DNA from: Diphasiastrum complanatum
Taxonomy: Eukaryota > Streptophyta > Lycopodiopsida > Lycopodiales > Lycopodiaceae
Direction: 5' to 3'
Assembly: GCA_029204225.1 (NCBI GenBank)
Contig: CM055097.1
Span: forward strand, 38,679,106 to 38,743,105
DNA: 64,000 nt
A program made the position numbers and the translations under genes. The notes below the pieces were generated by a model, which saw only the letters and a program-made list of their open reading frames with translations, ran no database searches and was not told the DNA's origin. Position 1 is the first letter of the stretch, and every line of letters begins with the position of its first letter. Below are positions 21,481 to 33,306 of this stretch, piece after piece.

Positions 21481-22579
21481 TTACTTGTTGATTGTGCCAT
21501 TTTGATTATACTTGACTCGAAAAACCCATTTGCAATCAATGGTATGCTTGTTGGATGGAAGATCCACAAGCTCCCATGTATTATTGGCCATCAAAGCATC
21601 ATATTCTTCCTTCATGGCAAGGTACCATTCTTTTGAGTTGATAGCATCATATACATCCTTTGGCTCTTCATGAGAAATAAAATAGGCACAATTAGTGGAG
21701 TTGATTTCCACTTGCTTTCCTCTATCTTCATAGGTAAGCCTTCTAGGCTCGGATCTTTCTCTTTGAGATCTCCTTGGTGAAAAAATTCGAGGTGACTCCT
21801 CCTCAAATCTCGGCCCCATCTCTCCATGATGATCTTCAAGGGTGATGATTGGAGTATCTTTGTGAGAATCTTTGAACTCGGCCTTCTCAAGAATGTATTT
21901 TTGATCTTCATGGAATATCACATCTCTACTCTCAATTGTAGTTGAGGTAGAGGGAACATAGATCCTGTAAGCTTTCTTGTTGGATGCATATCCAACCTGA
22001 TCCCTTCAACAGAATTAGGATCAACTCTCTTCCTTGTTTCCAAGGGCATATTAACAAAGCAAGTACAACTAGAAACTCTAAGGTGATCTACCTTAGGTTT
22101 TTTCTGAAACAAGACTTCAAAAGGTGTTTTTCTAGCAAGAACATTGTGAGGTAATCTATTGCACAAATAGTTTGCACAATTTATAGCTTCACCCCAATAT
22201 TCAATAGGCAAAGAAGCTGCTACTCGAATGCTTTAGCACATTCACATAAAGATCCGTTTTTCCTCTCAGCTACTCCATTTTGGGATGGAGAATAGGCACA
22301 AGAAAATTCTCTCTTTATTCCTTCACCTTCACAATAATTATGAAACTTGTTGGAGATATATTCACCTCCTCCATCGCATCTTAAAGCTTTAACTTTGCAA
22401 GAAAACTGTTTTTCTACATAAGCTTTGAAGATAAGGAAGTGATAAAAAACCATAGCCTTTGAAGAAAGTAGATACAACCAAGTGTATCTAGTAAAGTCAT
22501 CAATAAAGGTGACAAAACATGTTGCACCACCAATACTTTTAGAAGAGGAAAAATGTACATCTGAATGTTTGAGTTCCAA
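21481..22579 (-). pseudogene. copia integrase and linker to RT
   Basis: The integrase core (22220-22579) has FIDDFTRY, LRCDGGGEYIS and YSPSQNGVAERKN, which supply the D, D and E residues. The C-terminal part (21918-22211) has the KTPFEVLF and CTCFV blocks. The linker (21481-21921) has an acidic and arginine-rich segment, then WYLAMKEEYDAL and CKWVFRVKYNQNG leading into RT. Frames change at about 22215 and 21920. Confidence 0.88.
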
Positions 22580-23019
22580 TGGATAAGTAGTCTTTATAAA
22601 AGACTTCTGATATGGCTTTCTATGTGACTTTACAATGGCACAAGCCTCACAAGGCTTGAAATCTATAGAAAGAGATTTTGGAAGACCAATAGCCTTCTCC
22701 TTCTTAACCTTGCATTCTCATAAGAATTTAACTTAAAAATTCCACCACATCTAGTTCCATCAACAATGATCTCATCTTTTCTCTTGATAAAACAAGTAGG
22801 TAGTAGATGACTGGTTGACCGAGTGGACAAATTATTTCAATCTAGATGAATCTTAGAAAATAAAAAGATATAGGGCATACTTTTGTTTTTCAATGGAAAG
22901 GCTTTGTCACGGTGGCCTGACTTGCAACCGAAACTTGCTACTTTAGAATAATTCATGGAAGCTTTCAAAAAATCATTTGTGATTGCAAATGATTCAAACT
23001 ACTATCAAAGATTCATAAA

Positions 23020-24032
23020 TTGCAAAATGGGGACGAGGATTTTAGGCTCTTATCTCCAAGAATTCATGGATTTATGGAACAAAATTCCATCATTCAATTC
23101 AATACTGGCTCTCTGGCAGTTCACATCTTAGATTTGCCAACAAATTATCAAAATAAATGCAAGCAAAATTTGCTTCAGACTTTTGATGACGTGGTTCAGA
23201 TCACGAAAGCATATGATTCCACAATGTTGGCATCCAAGAAGTAGTTCTAGACTAATCCACTAGTGCCTAGACCAAAGAAAAGAAAGAGACCAGTTCGTGA
23301 CAAAACTCAAGTCAAATATTGTGACGAACTTGATCAAATGGCATCAAAAGGTAAGCAAAAAAAGTAGATGTTCTGAAAAAGACTAACAGAGTGAACCTTT
23401 GTTTTATTTGTAACAAGTATGTTTTAATTCAAAAGAAACCCACAACTCAAGTAATTGAGATGCTAGGTAAGGAAAATCTAAAGTTGAAAATCAATGTAAT
23501 TGATTGTGAGTGTGAATGTTCATTTACTACTACTTTCTTTCAAAATGAATTTTTTTGTTTGAAAAACACATTTAAAGATTAAGAAGTTAGTATCATGGAT
23601 ATTTTTTAACTCAATATTTTATCAATTCTTGTCTTGTGCAAAAACTCTTCCTGGGCAAAGCTCCTAGTTTTGATTCAAGACTATAGAGAATTAGTTGATT
23701 TTCATGTTTTAGATTCAGCACGTATGGATATTATTCTAGGCTATGAGTACCTATTTAGAAAATATCTTGATATTGATTTTGAGAAGCATGTGCTCTCATT
23801 TCAAGAGGGGAATAAAGTAATTACACTGTTTGGAGATAGATATGTACGTCCATCTGAGATGATTTCAATGAGTAATATAATGGAAATTTTTTATTCACAA
23901 TATGAAACTTATTCTTTGTTTGCTATACCCATTTTGTATTCTTTTAAAATGCTTTTAGATATTTGTGAATTTTCTAAAATACTCAACTTAGTGAATTTAG
24001 ATCAGGAGCAAATTGAAAGAGTAAGATCATAG
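23020..24032 (+). pseudogene. gypsy gag and aspartic protease remnants
   Basis: 23020-23244 reads as a gag C-terminal part ending in a lysine-rich tail. 23634-24032 shows the protease C-terminal block with DSARMDIILGYEYL, matching the D-x-ILG-x-x-W/Y-L signature near the end of gypsy proteases, then the protease-RT spacer. The active-site DSG/DTG is not readable upstream. Confidence 0.6.
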
Positions 24033-24054
24033 ATGAATTTAAAGATGTTTTCTA

Positions 24055-24802
24055 GTTGAATTACCTCATGGTTTACCACCTTCTAGGTTAGTAGATAACA
24101 CGATTGAGTTAATTCCAAGTAGTTACCCTATCTCTAGACAACCATATCGACCTTTTTGAAAAGAAGAGATAGAGATTACTAACCATATTGAAAATTATCT
24201 TAAGATGGGTCACATACAACCTAGTAAATTATCTTGGGGTGCTCCTATTTGTCTAAAAGCAAAGAAAGATGGAGGCTTTCGGATGTGTGTGGATTACAAG
24301 GGATTGAGTAAAGTAACTATTGTATGTCCAAAATGAATGATCTAGTAGATCGATTACATGGAGCTAAATACTTCACAAAATTAGATCTCAAAACTGGATA
24401 TCATCAGATTAGAATTCATCTGAGTGATGTGCAAAAGACTGGTTTTGGATGATGTTCCATCATTATGAGTTTTTAGTGCTTTCTTTTGGGTGGACGAATG
24501 CACCTTTGATATTTCAACAGATGTTGAACGATACATTTCGTCCATACCTTGGTCAATTTGTAGTTGTATTTTTAGATGATATTCTCATATACAATAGGAC
24601 TCCTAAGGAGCATGCAAGGCATATCAAGACTATCTTGTGGATTCAAAAGAAAAAATATCTTGTCAAAAAATCCAAATGTGAACGTTTTAAGCATGGGTTG
24701 ATATATCTTGGTCATAAGATCACTCCGGAAGGCTTGAAGATAGACGAGGATAAAATCAAGACAATGTTTGAGAGGTCGATACTAAAAATGGTCAATTTGT
24801 AG
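24055..24802 (+). pseudogene. gypsy reverse transcriptase N-half
   Basis: It begins with LPHGLPPSR and passes through SWGAPICLKAKKDGGFRMCVDYKGLSK, KLDLKTGYHQIRI, FLSFGWTNAP-like sequence and the catalytic VVFLDDILIY, ending with GHKITPEGLKID. Stops occur near 24160, 24335 and 24451 with frame changes. The thumb, RNase H and integrase are missing. Confidence 0.85.
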
Positions 24803-24925
24803 TTGTATTTTTAATATTCTCATATGAAATAGGACTCTTAAGGAGCACGTAATTCATATCAAGACTATCTTGTGGATTCTCAAAAGAGAAAAACTTAGAC
24901 GAGGATTAAATCAAGATAGTGCTTG
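24550..24925 (+). repeat. Partial tandem duplication inside the gypsy RT
   Basis: 24553-24650 (GGTCAATTTGTAGTTGTA, the DDIL box region, AAGACTATCTTGTGGATT) recurs at 24789-24880, with a deletion removing the DD codons. The later AGACGAGGAT block (24744, 24899) recurs as well. The repeat is imperfect, so it predates recent events. Confidence 0.7.
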
Positions 24926-25400
24926 AGTGGCCGATGTTGTAAATGGTTAGACAATTGTCTTATAGGCTTTTCACATGATCCATTGTCCTTCTTTGATATA
25001 AAGATCATTCTTAAAATTTAACATTGAGATAGAATATTAGTGAGATAGTGAAACTTGATACTGAGACAGAAGATAAGTGGGATATTGAGCTTTTTAACCA
25101 TCATTCACATTTAACTACAACTCATCCTTGGCATTCTTGGTCCACATAGCTAGTGTAACAATTTTTCTGAACATGACGTTGCATTGATCCCCAATGATAA
25201 GGTCCTCATATATGTTATGTCTCCTTCATTTCTAGGAGGTACATCACAATGGTGTTAAGAGACTTGAAGATAGTCAATTGTGTGTTTGACATAGTTGCGA
25301 GAAGAGTGCTCCTCAAGGTCATCTTCAACTCGGTTTTAGCTTTTCAATCTTCAACTCATGGTCTCCTGGTACTTCTTTTGAAAGAGTGGACTTTGGGCAT
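24926..25400. other. Unassigned stretch before the microsatellite
   Basis: No convincing domain is readable on either strand. Short open frames are not supported by composition. Confidence 0.35.
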
Positions 25401-25568
<168 letters not shown>

Positions 25569-25730
25569 TGTTGGCCGATTCTGATGAATCTCCAAGATAC
25601 TCGGCCAGAGCTACCCAAGAGCATCTCTTATCGTAGACCAAGGAGGTCTTTGAGAAGACGAGACGAACGGAGACTGAGAGCCGATTATGAGAGCCAAGGA
25701 ATACTAGTTAGTACTGTCAAGTAGAAATTG

Positions 25731-26240
25731 TGTAAGCCTCATGGTGAATCCCAAAAGATGGAATGACCATGTAGGAACTAGTATTTCTAGGCAAAGTAAT
25801 AAATGCAAGTAGACCCCTCTTAAAGAAAGTGGAGTGAGCCACCTTTTGATGGTGACCTTTGTGGAGAGCATTATTCCACTTGTAATTTGTGAAATGTGGA
25901 AATGCCACTAGGACGCCACCTAAGGAGCTCTCTTGCTTATTTAAGAGACTCCCTCTTTGAGAAGAGGAGCTTTTTGTGTAATGCATCTACTCCATGTCCA
26001 AATGAGAAGAGCCTCCATGAGTTTGGTGCATCCTTTGAGCTCCTTGATCACGATTGTTTTCTTGAGTGATTCTCTTATGATCATGCCCTTCCATCCCTTG
26101 TGTGTGGTTGTAAATTTAGTGGTGGATTAGTTTTCTTGCTTTGCTAGTTGTGGATTAAATTTCTTTTCTTGATTCTGGATTAATATAGGAATCAGCATTC
26201 AGGTAAACTATAGAGGTTAGAAATGTGGTGTAAATCTTGC
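25731..26240 (+). repeat. Possible solo LTR
   Basis: The stretch starts TGTAAGCC, contains a TATA-like CTTATTTAAGAG (about 25937) followed by a pyrimidine-rich leader, and then TG-rich U5-like sequence with repeated GTGGATTA blocks. This resembles a plant LTR promoter, but no partner copy or target duplication could be identified. Confidence 0.3.
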
Positions 26241-27129
26241 AGATTTTGGACATTCTAGTGCTTGATGTTCTTGGGATGTCCAAGAATCAAGAAATGAGTG
26301 TTTCTTGATTCTTGGACTTCTAAAATGATGTTGGATTAGTTTCTTGTTTCAGTTCTGTGGATTAATATATGTGTAGAATAGTTTTAATGTTTAAGATCTG
26401 ATTGAAACTCATTTTTGCAGCATTAAGGTAGGATATCATGGCATTTCAACCACTTTACATGTTGATTTCTTGTTGAATGCATGATCTACATGTTTGATTT
26501 GAAGCATGTGATTCCAGTGCAAGATTGACTACCCTGAGTCGTCCTCTAACAGGCAGGACATAAATTACAATGTACATCTGTCCCTTTCGCCTGATTCTGG
26601 GCATTGAAACAAGAAAGCTATAAACCAAGAAGTGCCCAAGAAGTCTGATAACAGGAAAAATGGTTCTGAAACTAAGAAGAACCAAAGAACCAGCCAACTG
26701 ATTCCCTAGAGTAGGGAATCAGTAAACATTTGGCCCATTGTCGCTTGCACAACTCACATTCTTAAACAATCCAGTATGCAACGCTTCCTTTCATTGGATC
26801 TATACAAGAAACCTGAAACATTTCCAGATCCGTTCATAGCTCAAAATGACCTGCAACCACCCTCCACATGTTCCATAACACTTCCTACAGTCCTTGTGCG
26901 TCCTCCTTTACCCATCATTACTCTACAAGACCAATGGGATATTGCAATTGTCAAGGTGAATTATCAATGTTGATGAATGAAAAGTGCCATATAGTTCTCA
27001 CTCTCTGTACCGTTTATTTATTTTCTTGTTCCTCTTCATCCCTTTTGTATGATTGATTTTTGCATGAGAAATAGCTACTGCACGAGAGTAAGAACACAAT
27101 TTCATTCATTTATCCATTTTCAGATTACC
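26241..27129. other. Unassigned sequence
   Basis: It contains an inverted near-copy of a TTCTTGATTCTTGG-type phrase (26270-26320). No gene is supported. Confidence 0.35.
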
Positions 27130-27626
27130 TTGTACAGAGTTAGGATCTTTGAATATACACTTGGCACAAATGCTGGAATTTCCATGGTGCAGATTCTCAG
27201 GTGGTGAGATCAAAAAAGCCTAGAGGGAGTCACTCAGAGCCATATACCTCAGTACGATCAGGGAGACAGTAGTCTCTGGATCCCATGAGCGGCGACTCAG
27301 GGATATGCTTGCGTTGGCATGGGGTCGGGTGGCACATAGCCAGGGAGAGCGAGCAGATGCTAGGAGCCAGGTGGAGCAGGTGATGCTTTGGAGTTCGCTT
27401 GTCTAGCAGGATGGTGACCAAGATTGGAGACATCAGGTGAGCATAGTATGTGGATGACGAGTCCATTGGGGTGGCACTCAGGGAGATGCTACAGTTGCTC
27501 AGGTATGACATGTCTTTTGATGTATGGACGATGTTCTTCAGCTGGTGCATCATGTGTGATGACCTAGGGATGGGTCATGCCTACTTGGAGGTAGGTGGCA
27601 TGGAGTGTACCTAGAGGTGGTACATA
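27130..27626 (+). repeat. Unit X, left copy (inverted relative to right copy)
   Basis: This copy matches the reverse complement of about 32213-32690 over roughly 480 bp with moderate divergence. It encodes frames such as REMLQLLRYDMSFDVWTM that are conserved at protein level in the other copy. The left flank of the unit looks like an intron acceptor (TTGTACAG). It stops exactly at the CACTA-like terminus at 27627, so the transposon sits inside or against it. The protein family was not recognised. Confidence 0.75.
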
Positions 27627-28140
27627 CACAACAACACCCGCCGCGATTTGCAACGTGTTTTGCGACGTGAATTATGGGTTTAATTTTTTTTTAATCGTCG
27701 CGGACGTTCGAAATACACGTCGCTATAAGGTCGTCGAAATTTGATGACTTTAAAATATGTCGCAGTTCGATACGCATGACATGCCGGACACCACAGAACC
27801 AAATTTCGGTGACGTGAACAGGTGCTGACCTGGACGTCGCATTGCGACAGACCTGGACGTCACAAACTCTCTGACGTGGCTATCGCAGTGCGACGTGCTA
27901 AAATTCAGTCAGATTCTGACGTCTGTAAACACTAAATGATCCCAAAATTTCACCGACGGAAGTCCGATCCCCATCCGACGTCCATCTGACGTATCCTTGG
28001 ATGTCGGAATCCGACGTCTGTTAACAAAATGATCAAAAAATATTTTCGACGTGTGTCCGACGTCTATCTGACGTGTTAAGATGTCGGATTCCGACGTCTC
28101 AAATTAGGTAAAAGTAAAATAAAAAATGCGTAAAAAAAAA
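27627..28140. repeat. CACTA subterminal repeat array
   Basis: The core GACGT/ACGTC recurs about fifteen times in both orientations, often as TCCGACGTC or CTGACGT. Two near-perfect hairpins of the type GTCGGAATCCGAC lie at about 27994 and 28083. In En/Spm elements such subterminal arrays are bound by the TnpA-type protein. That role is inferred here. Confidence 0.7.
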
Positions 28141-28694
28141 GCGCACGCATTTTTCTCGGGCTGTTCTTGGAGTTAAGCTCTTGGAGAAGCGATGTTCGTG
28201 AATTGTTTTTAAAACATTATTTTTGAGTTGCATTCAACATCTTGATCAAACAACAAACTAAGCATGAGGTACTTTTCATTCTTAAACTACTTTTCATTTT
28301 ATATTTCATGTTCATTATTTCATGCATTACTTCATGTTCATTATGAATGACAATACTTCATGCATTACTTAATGGCAATATTTTATTGCATTACTTCATG
28401 TTCAATATGCTTTGTGCACATCATAAATTTCATTTAGATTTTTAGATATAATATTGATTGTGTTTTGAAATTCGACATTTTTTAGTTGATGATTACGTCA
28501 ATCCACACCCCTAAATTTGACATTGCAATTTTTGAAAAAAAAAACATTGCACATATAAAAGCAATGGCAATATAGCACGATCATTTGCAATAATGATATT
28601 TTTCATAATATGAATTCATGTATTACAAAATTTGTGCTTTGATGTTGCACGAGTCTTTCTAGATCTAACATCAATTAAAACTTATAAACCTAAT

Positions 28695-29689
28695 CTACTC
28701 GTCGTTGTCGTGACGTCCAGTCTGCATGAACACAAGCAAACAAACTACATTAATATATAATGCTTGATCGTATTAAATTAAATAAAATTGACGTCGAAAT
28801 ACAAACCACATTAGTATAAATACAAAAACTAGTACTTACATTTGGAGGATGACCCTCGCTCTTTAGTTTGTCGACTAATGCATTGTACGATTCCCTGAAG
28901 GCAAATTCATACTCCTCCTTAGTTGGCAGACGTCCATAGTCTGCCAACTATCCATGCATTCAATTGAAGTTGAAATTAATTTAGGGTTACGTTGAAGCAG
29001 CTAGTCATAATGCATATTAAATAATAAAAGCATATAAAATCAAAGATAAACTATAAGAGTAGTGCAAGTTCAATTACCATGCTTGCTTGCAATCCCGCCT
29101 TTCCACTCGAGCCCAACCTAGGATTGCCTATCCCATGCATCCTAGTGGCCGTAGCATCTTTCTGAATCTTGTATTTATCTGGTATTCGTTCATCCGCTTT
29201 TACACGGTTCCAATCACTTCTTGAACACCAGGAAGGCTTGGATTGCCCGTCCCTATAAGCTCGTCGTGCCATATCACGACGATGCCTAATCCATAAGCTC
29301 ATATGCTTGTAAATCTCCTTCTCCTCGAATTCCTCTTCTTGTTGGAATTCATCACGAAAGGTACCAATAACATGTTGTTTATCGACAAAAGGTTATTCGG
29401 ACCATTTACTAAATAATCTGTCGCCAAAATGACGTTGGCATAAAGAATAGAGTCAGTCCAAAACCACCCTTCCTTTTCTATTGGCAATTATATTGCCTTG
29501 AGGATCCACGTCATAACAAGGATTTGTGGATGACTCTTCGGTGGGGGTGGGAGCCGCGGCCTCTTGTGAGGGACCACCCTCATATTGGCTAAGCATATTT
29601 TGCAGTTGTGTTCTTTGCTCGGGAGTTAATGATTCATATAAATGTTTTACAATGTCTCCCGAGCTTTCACCGCTGCCTGACCCCGACAT
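28695..29689 (-). pseudogene. TNP1-like gene of the CACTA element, three exons
   Basis: Proposed exons are 29689-29078, 28947-28840 and 28721-28695, all joined in phase 0. Donors are ATG|GTAATT and AAT|GTAAGT, acceptors GATAG|TTG and ATGCAG|ACT, and the stop TAG is at 28697-28695. The predicted product is 248 residues with an S/G-rich head, a TPEQRTQLQNML helix, and a basic middle with HRRDMARRAYRDGQ and SDWNRVKADERIP. The ADYGRLPTKEEYEFAF segment follows. Two in-frame stops (TGA 29455-29453, TAA 29395-29393) fit single C-to-T or G-to-A changes. Family assignment rests on context and general resemblance to accessory proteins of plant CACTA elements. Confidence 0.6.
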
Positions 29690-30140
29690 GATTACTACAT
29701 TCATAAACATACAATACATTACAATAAACCCTAATATATTGAAATGAAGTAGAAAAGAAAATCGATTACAGAACTTTAATGCATATTGGAGTGGGACTTT
29801 CATACCTATGTTAACAAAAGGAGAGAGATATGCGTGTAGAGCTCAAACATGCACCAAGATTGGCATAAGAATCATGTAAGCGACAATGTATAAGAATAGG
29901 TATATCTAAAAGTTAAAACATTAGAATCATACAATAATTTTATGTTATTTGTGTTTTGTACTTGTGCATATATGCAGTTTATCACAATGAGTACATTCAG
30001 ATCAGTCTAGCAATGAAGACAACACTCAAGTTAACAGGGCAAGTAATAAACATGCATGTGTTCTTGTTCATAAAAACTTTGTTATTGTAAGTTAAAATAT
30101 TGTGCTAAAGTGACATGTACTTGATTTTTGTTTCTCGTAG

Positions 30141-31872
30141 AGAAATTATTTTCAAAATAAAATATGGTGCACATGCCTCAAGTGTGATGGACAAAAGATG
30201 CGTGAAAGACGCATTGTTAAAATTCATTTGTGGAAGTTTGGACGAAAAGAAGAAGGTCAACCTTCGAATTTGGAAGACGTTGAGGTTTGTTAATTTTATA
30301 TGATTGTTTTTTACTATAATCTTTGTCAATCTATATATGTCACTTATGAAATTTGTTTCATGTGTGTAGCCAATACATCAAATGCCATTCCACGGAGTTG
30401 ATCCATTCGTGTTTAGTTACAATCAACGTCAAGTTTTGATAGACATGAGAAAACAAAGAATGAAACAAATTGAAGAGGCAAACACAATTGGAAAAGAGAA
30501 TAATCAACTTGATTCTAATGATTATGATGATGAGGTGCAACATGATGAAGCAATGCACAACATGTTTGAATCTTACTTTGAAACAAATGAGAATGATGAT
30601 ATGCATGCATCTTCTAATGAAAACGGAGATAACAGTTTGAGATGGATGAAGACGAGATTCTATTGCGCAAGGAGGCAGACACTCCTCTATATCCTGGAGC
30701 ATCCATTTCGAGACTAGCTACATCAATTATTATTCTAGACCTTCAAGCAACATACAAATGGAGTGATCGTAGCGTGACATCTTTATTCGAGTACTTAACG
30801 CATGACACAACTATTATACTTTATAGCATATTTACATTAAGTTAATTTTTTTTTCTTTTCTAACAACTCACATTGCTCTTTTTTTAGGTTGTTGCATCGA
30901 ATATTTCCGAAAGAAAATGTGATACCTAAAACATGAAAAGAAGCACAAAAGATGATGACCGTGCTTGGAATGGATTACGACACAATACATGCATGTTCAG
31001 AAGACCATGTTCTATATAGAGGTGAGCATTCAGAAAAGCTTCAATGTCCAGTGTGTAACGCTTCACGTTTTTGAGATGACGTACAAGGGGATAAAGTGCC
31101 ACGAAAAGTGTTACGACATTTTCCAATTATCCCACGATTGCAACGTCTATTTCGATGTAAATCTTTGGCACAACTAATGGATTGGCATGTCAAAAATCTA
31201 TCTACGGATGATGTGATGCGAGTACCAAGTGATTCACCTGCATGGAAACATATTGAAGACCAATGGCCCGAGTTTAAAAATGAATTTTGTAATTTGAGAT
31301 TTGGCCTTGCTATGGATGACGTAATTTTTTTTAGCATTCAAGCGTCAGGCTTGGTCCACATGGCCAGTTGTGCTCGTTAATTACAACATACCTCCATGGT
31401 TGAGTATCAAAATGGGACACTTGTTATTGGCTTTATTGATTCCAGGAAAATACAAGGCCAAGAACATGAATGTGTATCTTGCACCTTCGATCGATGAATT
31501 GTGCATTCTTTGAAATGGTATTCACGCTTACGACATCTCAAGACCTTACAACAACAAAACTTCGTTGTTCGTGGAATTTTAATATGGACGATGCATGACT
31601 ACCCCGGTTTAAGCGAATGTTCAGATATCTAACATTTTAGGTTTAATCCATTTTAGGGCTTAACGTTTGAGTTCATTTAACTAAGTTTATGTTTAATTTG
31701 GTTTATGAACTATGCAGGTTTAACCACATTGGGTTACAACGCATGTTATATTTTGTGGACCACTTTTGGAGGGTCGACATAGCACAAATAAGTTAAAAAA
31801 AGTGGTGTACAAAAATCATCGCAAATACTTGCCGCTTGATCATCCTTTCGAAGGTTGAATAGGCGATTTTTT
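30141..31872 (+). pseudogene. CACTA transposase (TNP2-type), truncated
   Basis: Exons inferred from GT-AG borders are 30141-30284, 30370 to about 30797, 30888-31606 and 31718-31872. The first encodes a C-x-C-x2-C zinc-like block and HLWKFG of the transposase-associated N-terminus. The third carries HACSEDHVLYRG, CPVCNASR, VPRKVLRHFPIIPRLQRLFR, the PADS-like VPSDSPAWKHI, and FGLAMDDV, typical of TNP2. The fourth has GYNACYIC and HRKYLPLDHPFR. Frameshifts occur near 30630 and 31330. The C-terminal half is absent beyond 31872. Confidence 0.85.
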
Positions 31873-33306
31873 GGAGGGCGGGTAGGATAGCTCTAGAACC
31901 CTATATCCTATACCATCTGATCACTAACTATCCATTACTCACTGATAGCTCTCCAAGAATCTATCCACCTGTAGTGCAACTAGACTCCAATGGAATCTAA
32001 CCAAATAACTGCATCCTTGGATAATAACAACATGTGATGCCAACCTAGAGATCATTGTGCATATAACCATGCGGCTCACCTAATCACTCGCCAAAGTATC
32101 AGTTTTCACTCTCTGAGCAACCATTTTCATCCCTGCTGGCTCACAACCATGGGCATGCTAGATCCACATCACCCCATAATGCACTCCGTGTCCTCAGGAT
32201 ATGTACCACCTCTAGGTACACTCCATGCCACCTGCCTCCATGTAGGCTTGACCAGTCCCTAGGTCATCACACATAATGCACCAGCTGAAGAACAATGTCC
32301 ATACATCAAATGACATATCGTACCTGAGCAACTGTAGCATCATTCTCCTTGAGTTCCACCCCAATAGACTCGTCATCCACATACTATGCTCACATGATGT
32401 CTCCGATCCTCTAGTCACCATCCTTCTAGACAAGCCGAACTCCAAAGCAATACATGTATCTCCTAGCTTCTAGCATCTACTCGCTCTTCCTGGCTATGTG
32501 TCACCTGAAACCATGCCACCGCAAGTCTGTCTCTAAGTCGTCGCTCATGGGATTCCGAGACTAATGTCTCCCTAATCGTACTGAGGTATATGGCTCTGAG
32601 TGACTTCTTCTAGCCTTTTCCTTGATCTCACCACCTGTGAATCTGAACCATACAGGTTCCAACACATGTGCAAGCCTAGACTCCTGCAAATACAGCCAAA
32701 TGCATGAAACCTATAGATAACTTAACCACGCCCATGATGGTAGATGCCTCCCCATCGATGCCAATGCCAATGACTGGCCTCCGGCTGTAATGCCAACTTG
32801 TACTCCCAAATGAGCACACCCTGAAGTCCTCACCATCAGTGTCCCCTCCAGTAGATCATTGGCAAAACACCCATCATAGTGTTTGTCCACATCACACCCA
32901 ACAGTGTGATGTCCTTCACCTCTTGTCCATCAGCTCTCCAGCCTAGAGCTGGCTCCCAAAGCTTCACGCATTGCCCATTGCAGTTTTTTGATTCCATCAT
33001 GAATCGCCCCTATAAGTCATGTCCAAATGACTCCAGTCCAATCTGAAATAGTTGTCTCCTAATGATCATCCCATGTCATTTGGCAGTGCTATCCCTATCA
33101 AGTATCCCAATGCCATCTCTGATCACAAAGATTTGAGCATCTACCCTATAGTGCCCACCTGTATTCCCCCAAGCTAGCTCCAAGCTGCTCCTGTGTGATG
33201 GGTCAAGGGAGATAGAAGAACGCGAACAGAGAAGAGAGCAAGAATATTGCAAAACATCTCTCCCGTTACAATCAGCTACTAGATGCAAAAATAGTCTAAT
33301 AGAAAG
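31873..33306 (-). repeat. Unit X, right copy, longer
   Basis: In reverse orientation it repeats unit X and extends beyond both ends of the left copy (31873-32212 and 32690-33306). The minus-strand frame 32212-32445 ends in LLRYDMSFDVWTLFFSWCIMCDDLG, closely similar to the left copy. Candidate splice acceptor TATTTGCAG lies near 32680 (minus). It ends abruptly at copia RT sequence. The unit's identity is unknown. Confidence 0.6.

Larger units (their letters stand above)
19384..22880 (-). mobile_element. Ty1/copia element, pol and 3' LTR
   Basis: On the minus strand the order is GAG-pre-integrase (degraded, 22580-22880), integrase, RT, RNase H, polypurine tract and 3' LTR. Gag, protease and 5' LTR are missing because plus-strand gypsy sequence begins near 22.9 kb. 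The polypurine tract and the integrase-RT linker resemble those of the nested non-autonomous element at 9453-13823. Confidence 0.88.
22900..24920 (+). mobile_element. Ty3/gypsy fragment (gag, protease, RT N-half)
   Basis: The plus strand reads gag-like, protease and RT in the gypsy order. Both ends are abrupt: copia minus-strand sequence on the left, and on the right a partial local duplication of its own RT, then unassigned sequence. No LTRs are visible. Several stops and frameshifts are present. Confidence 0.75.
27627..31872. mobile_element. CACTA (En/Spm-like) DNA transposon, right end lost
   Basis: The left end CACAACAACACCCGCCGCG begins exactly where unit X is interrupted and resembles a CACTA terminus with one changed base. 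A 500-bp GACGTC-rich subterminal region follows. Inside are a minus-strand TNP1-like gene and a plus-strand TNP2 transposase that stops mid-protein at 31872, where other sequence starts. No right terminal inverted repeat was found. Confidence 0.8.

Noticed and set aside
26455-26697. 80-codon minus frame with hydrophobic stretches
   Set aside because: No homologous copy, no splice context and no recognisable motif.
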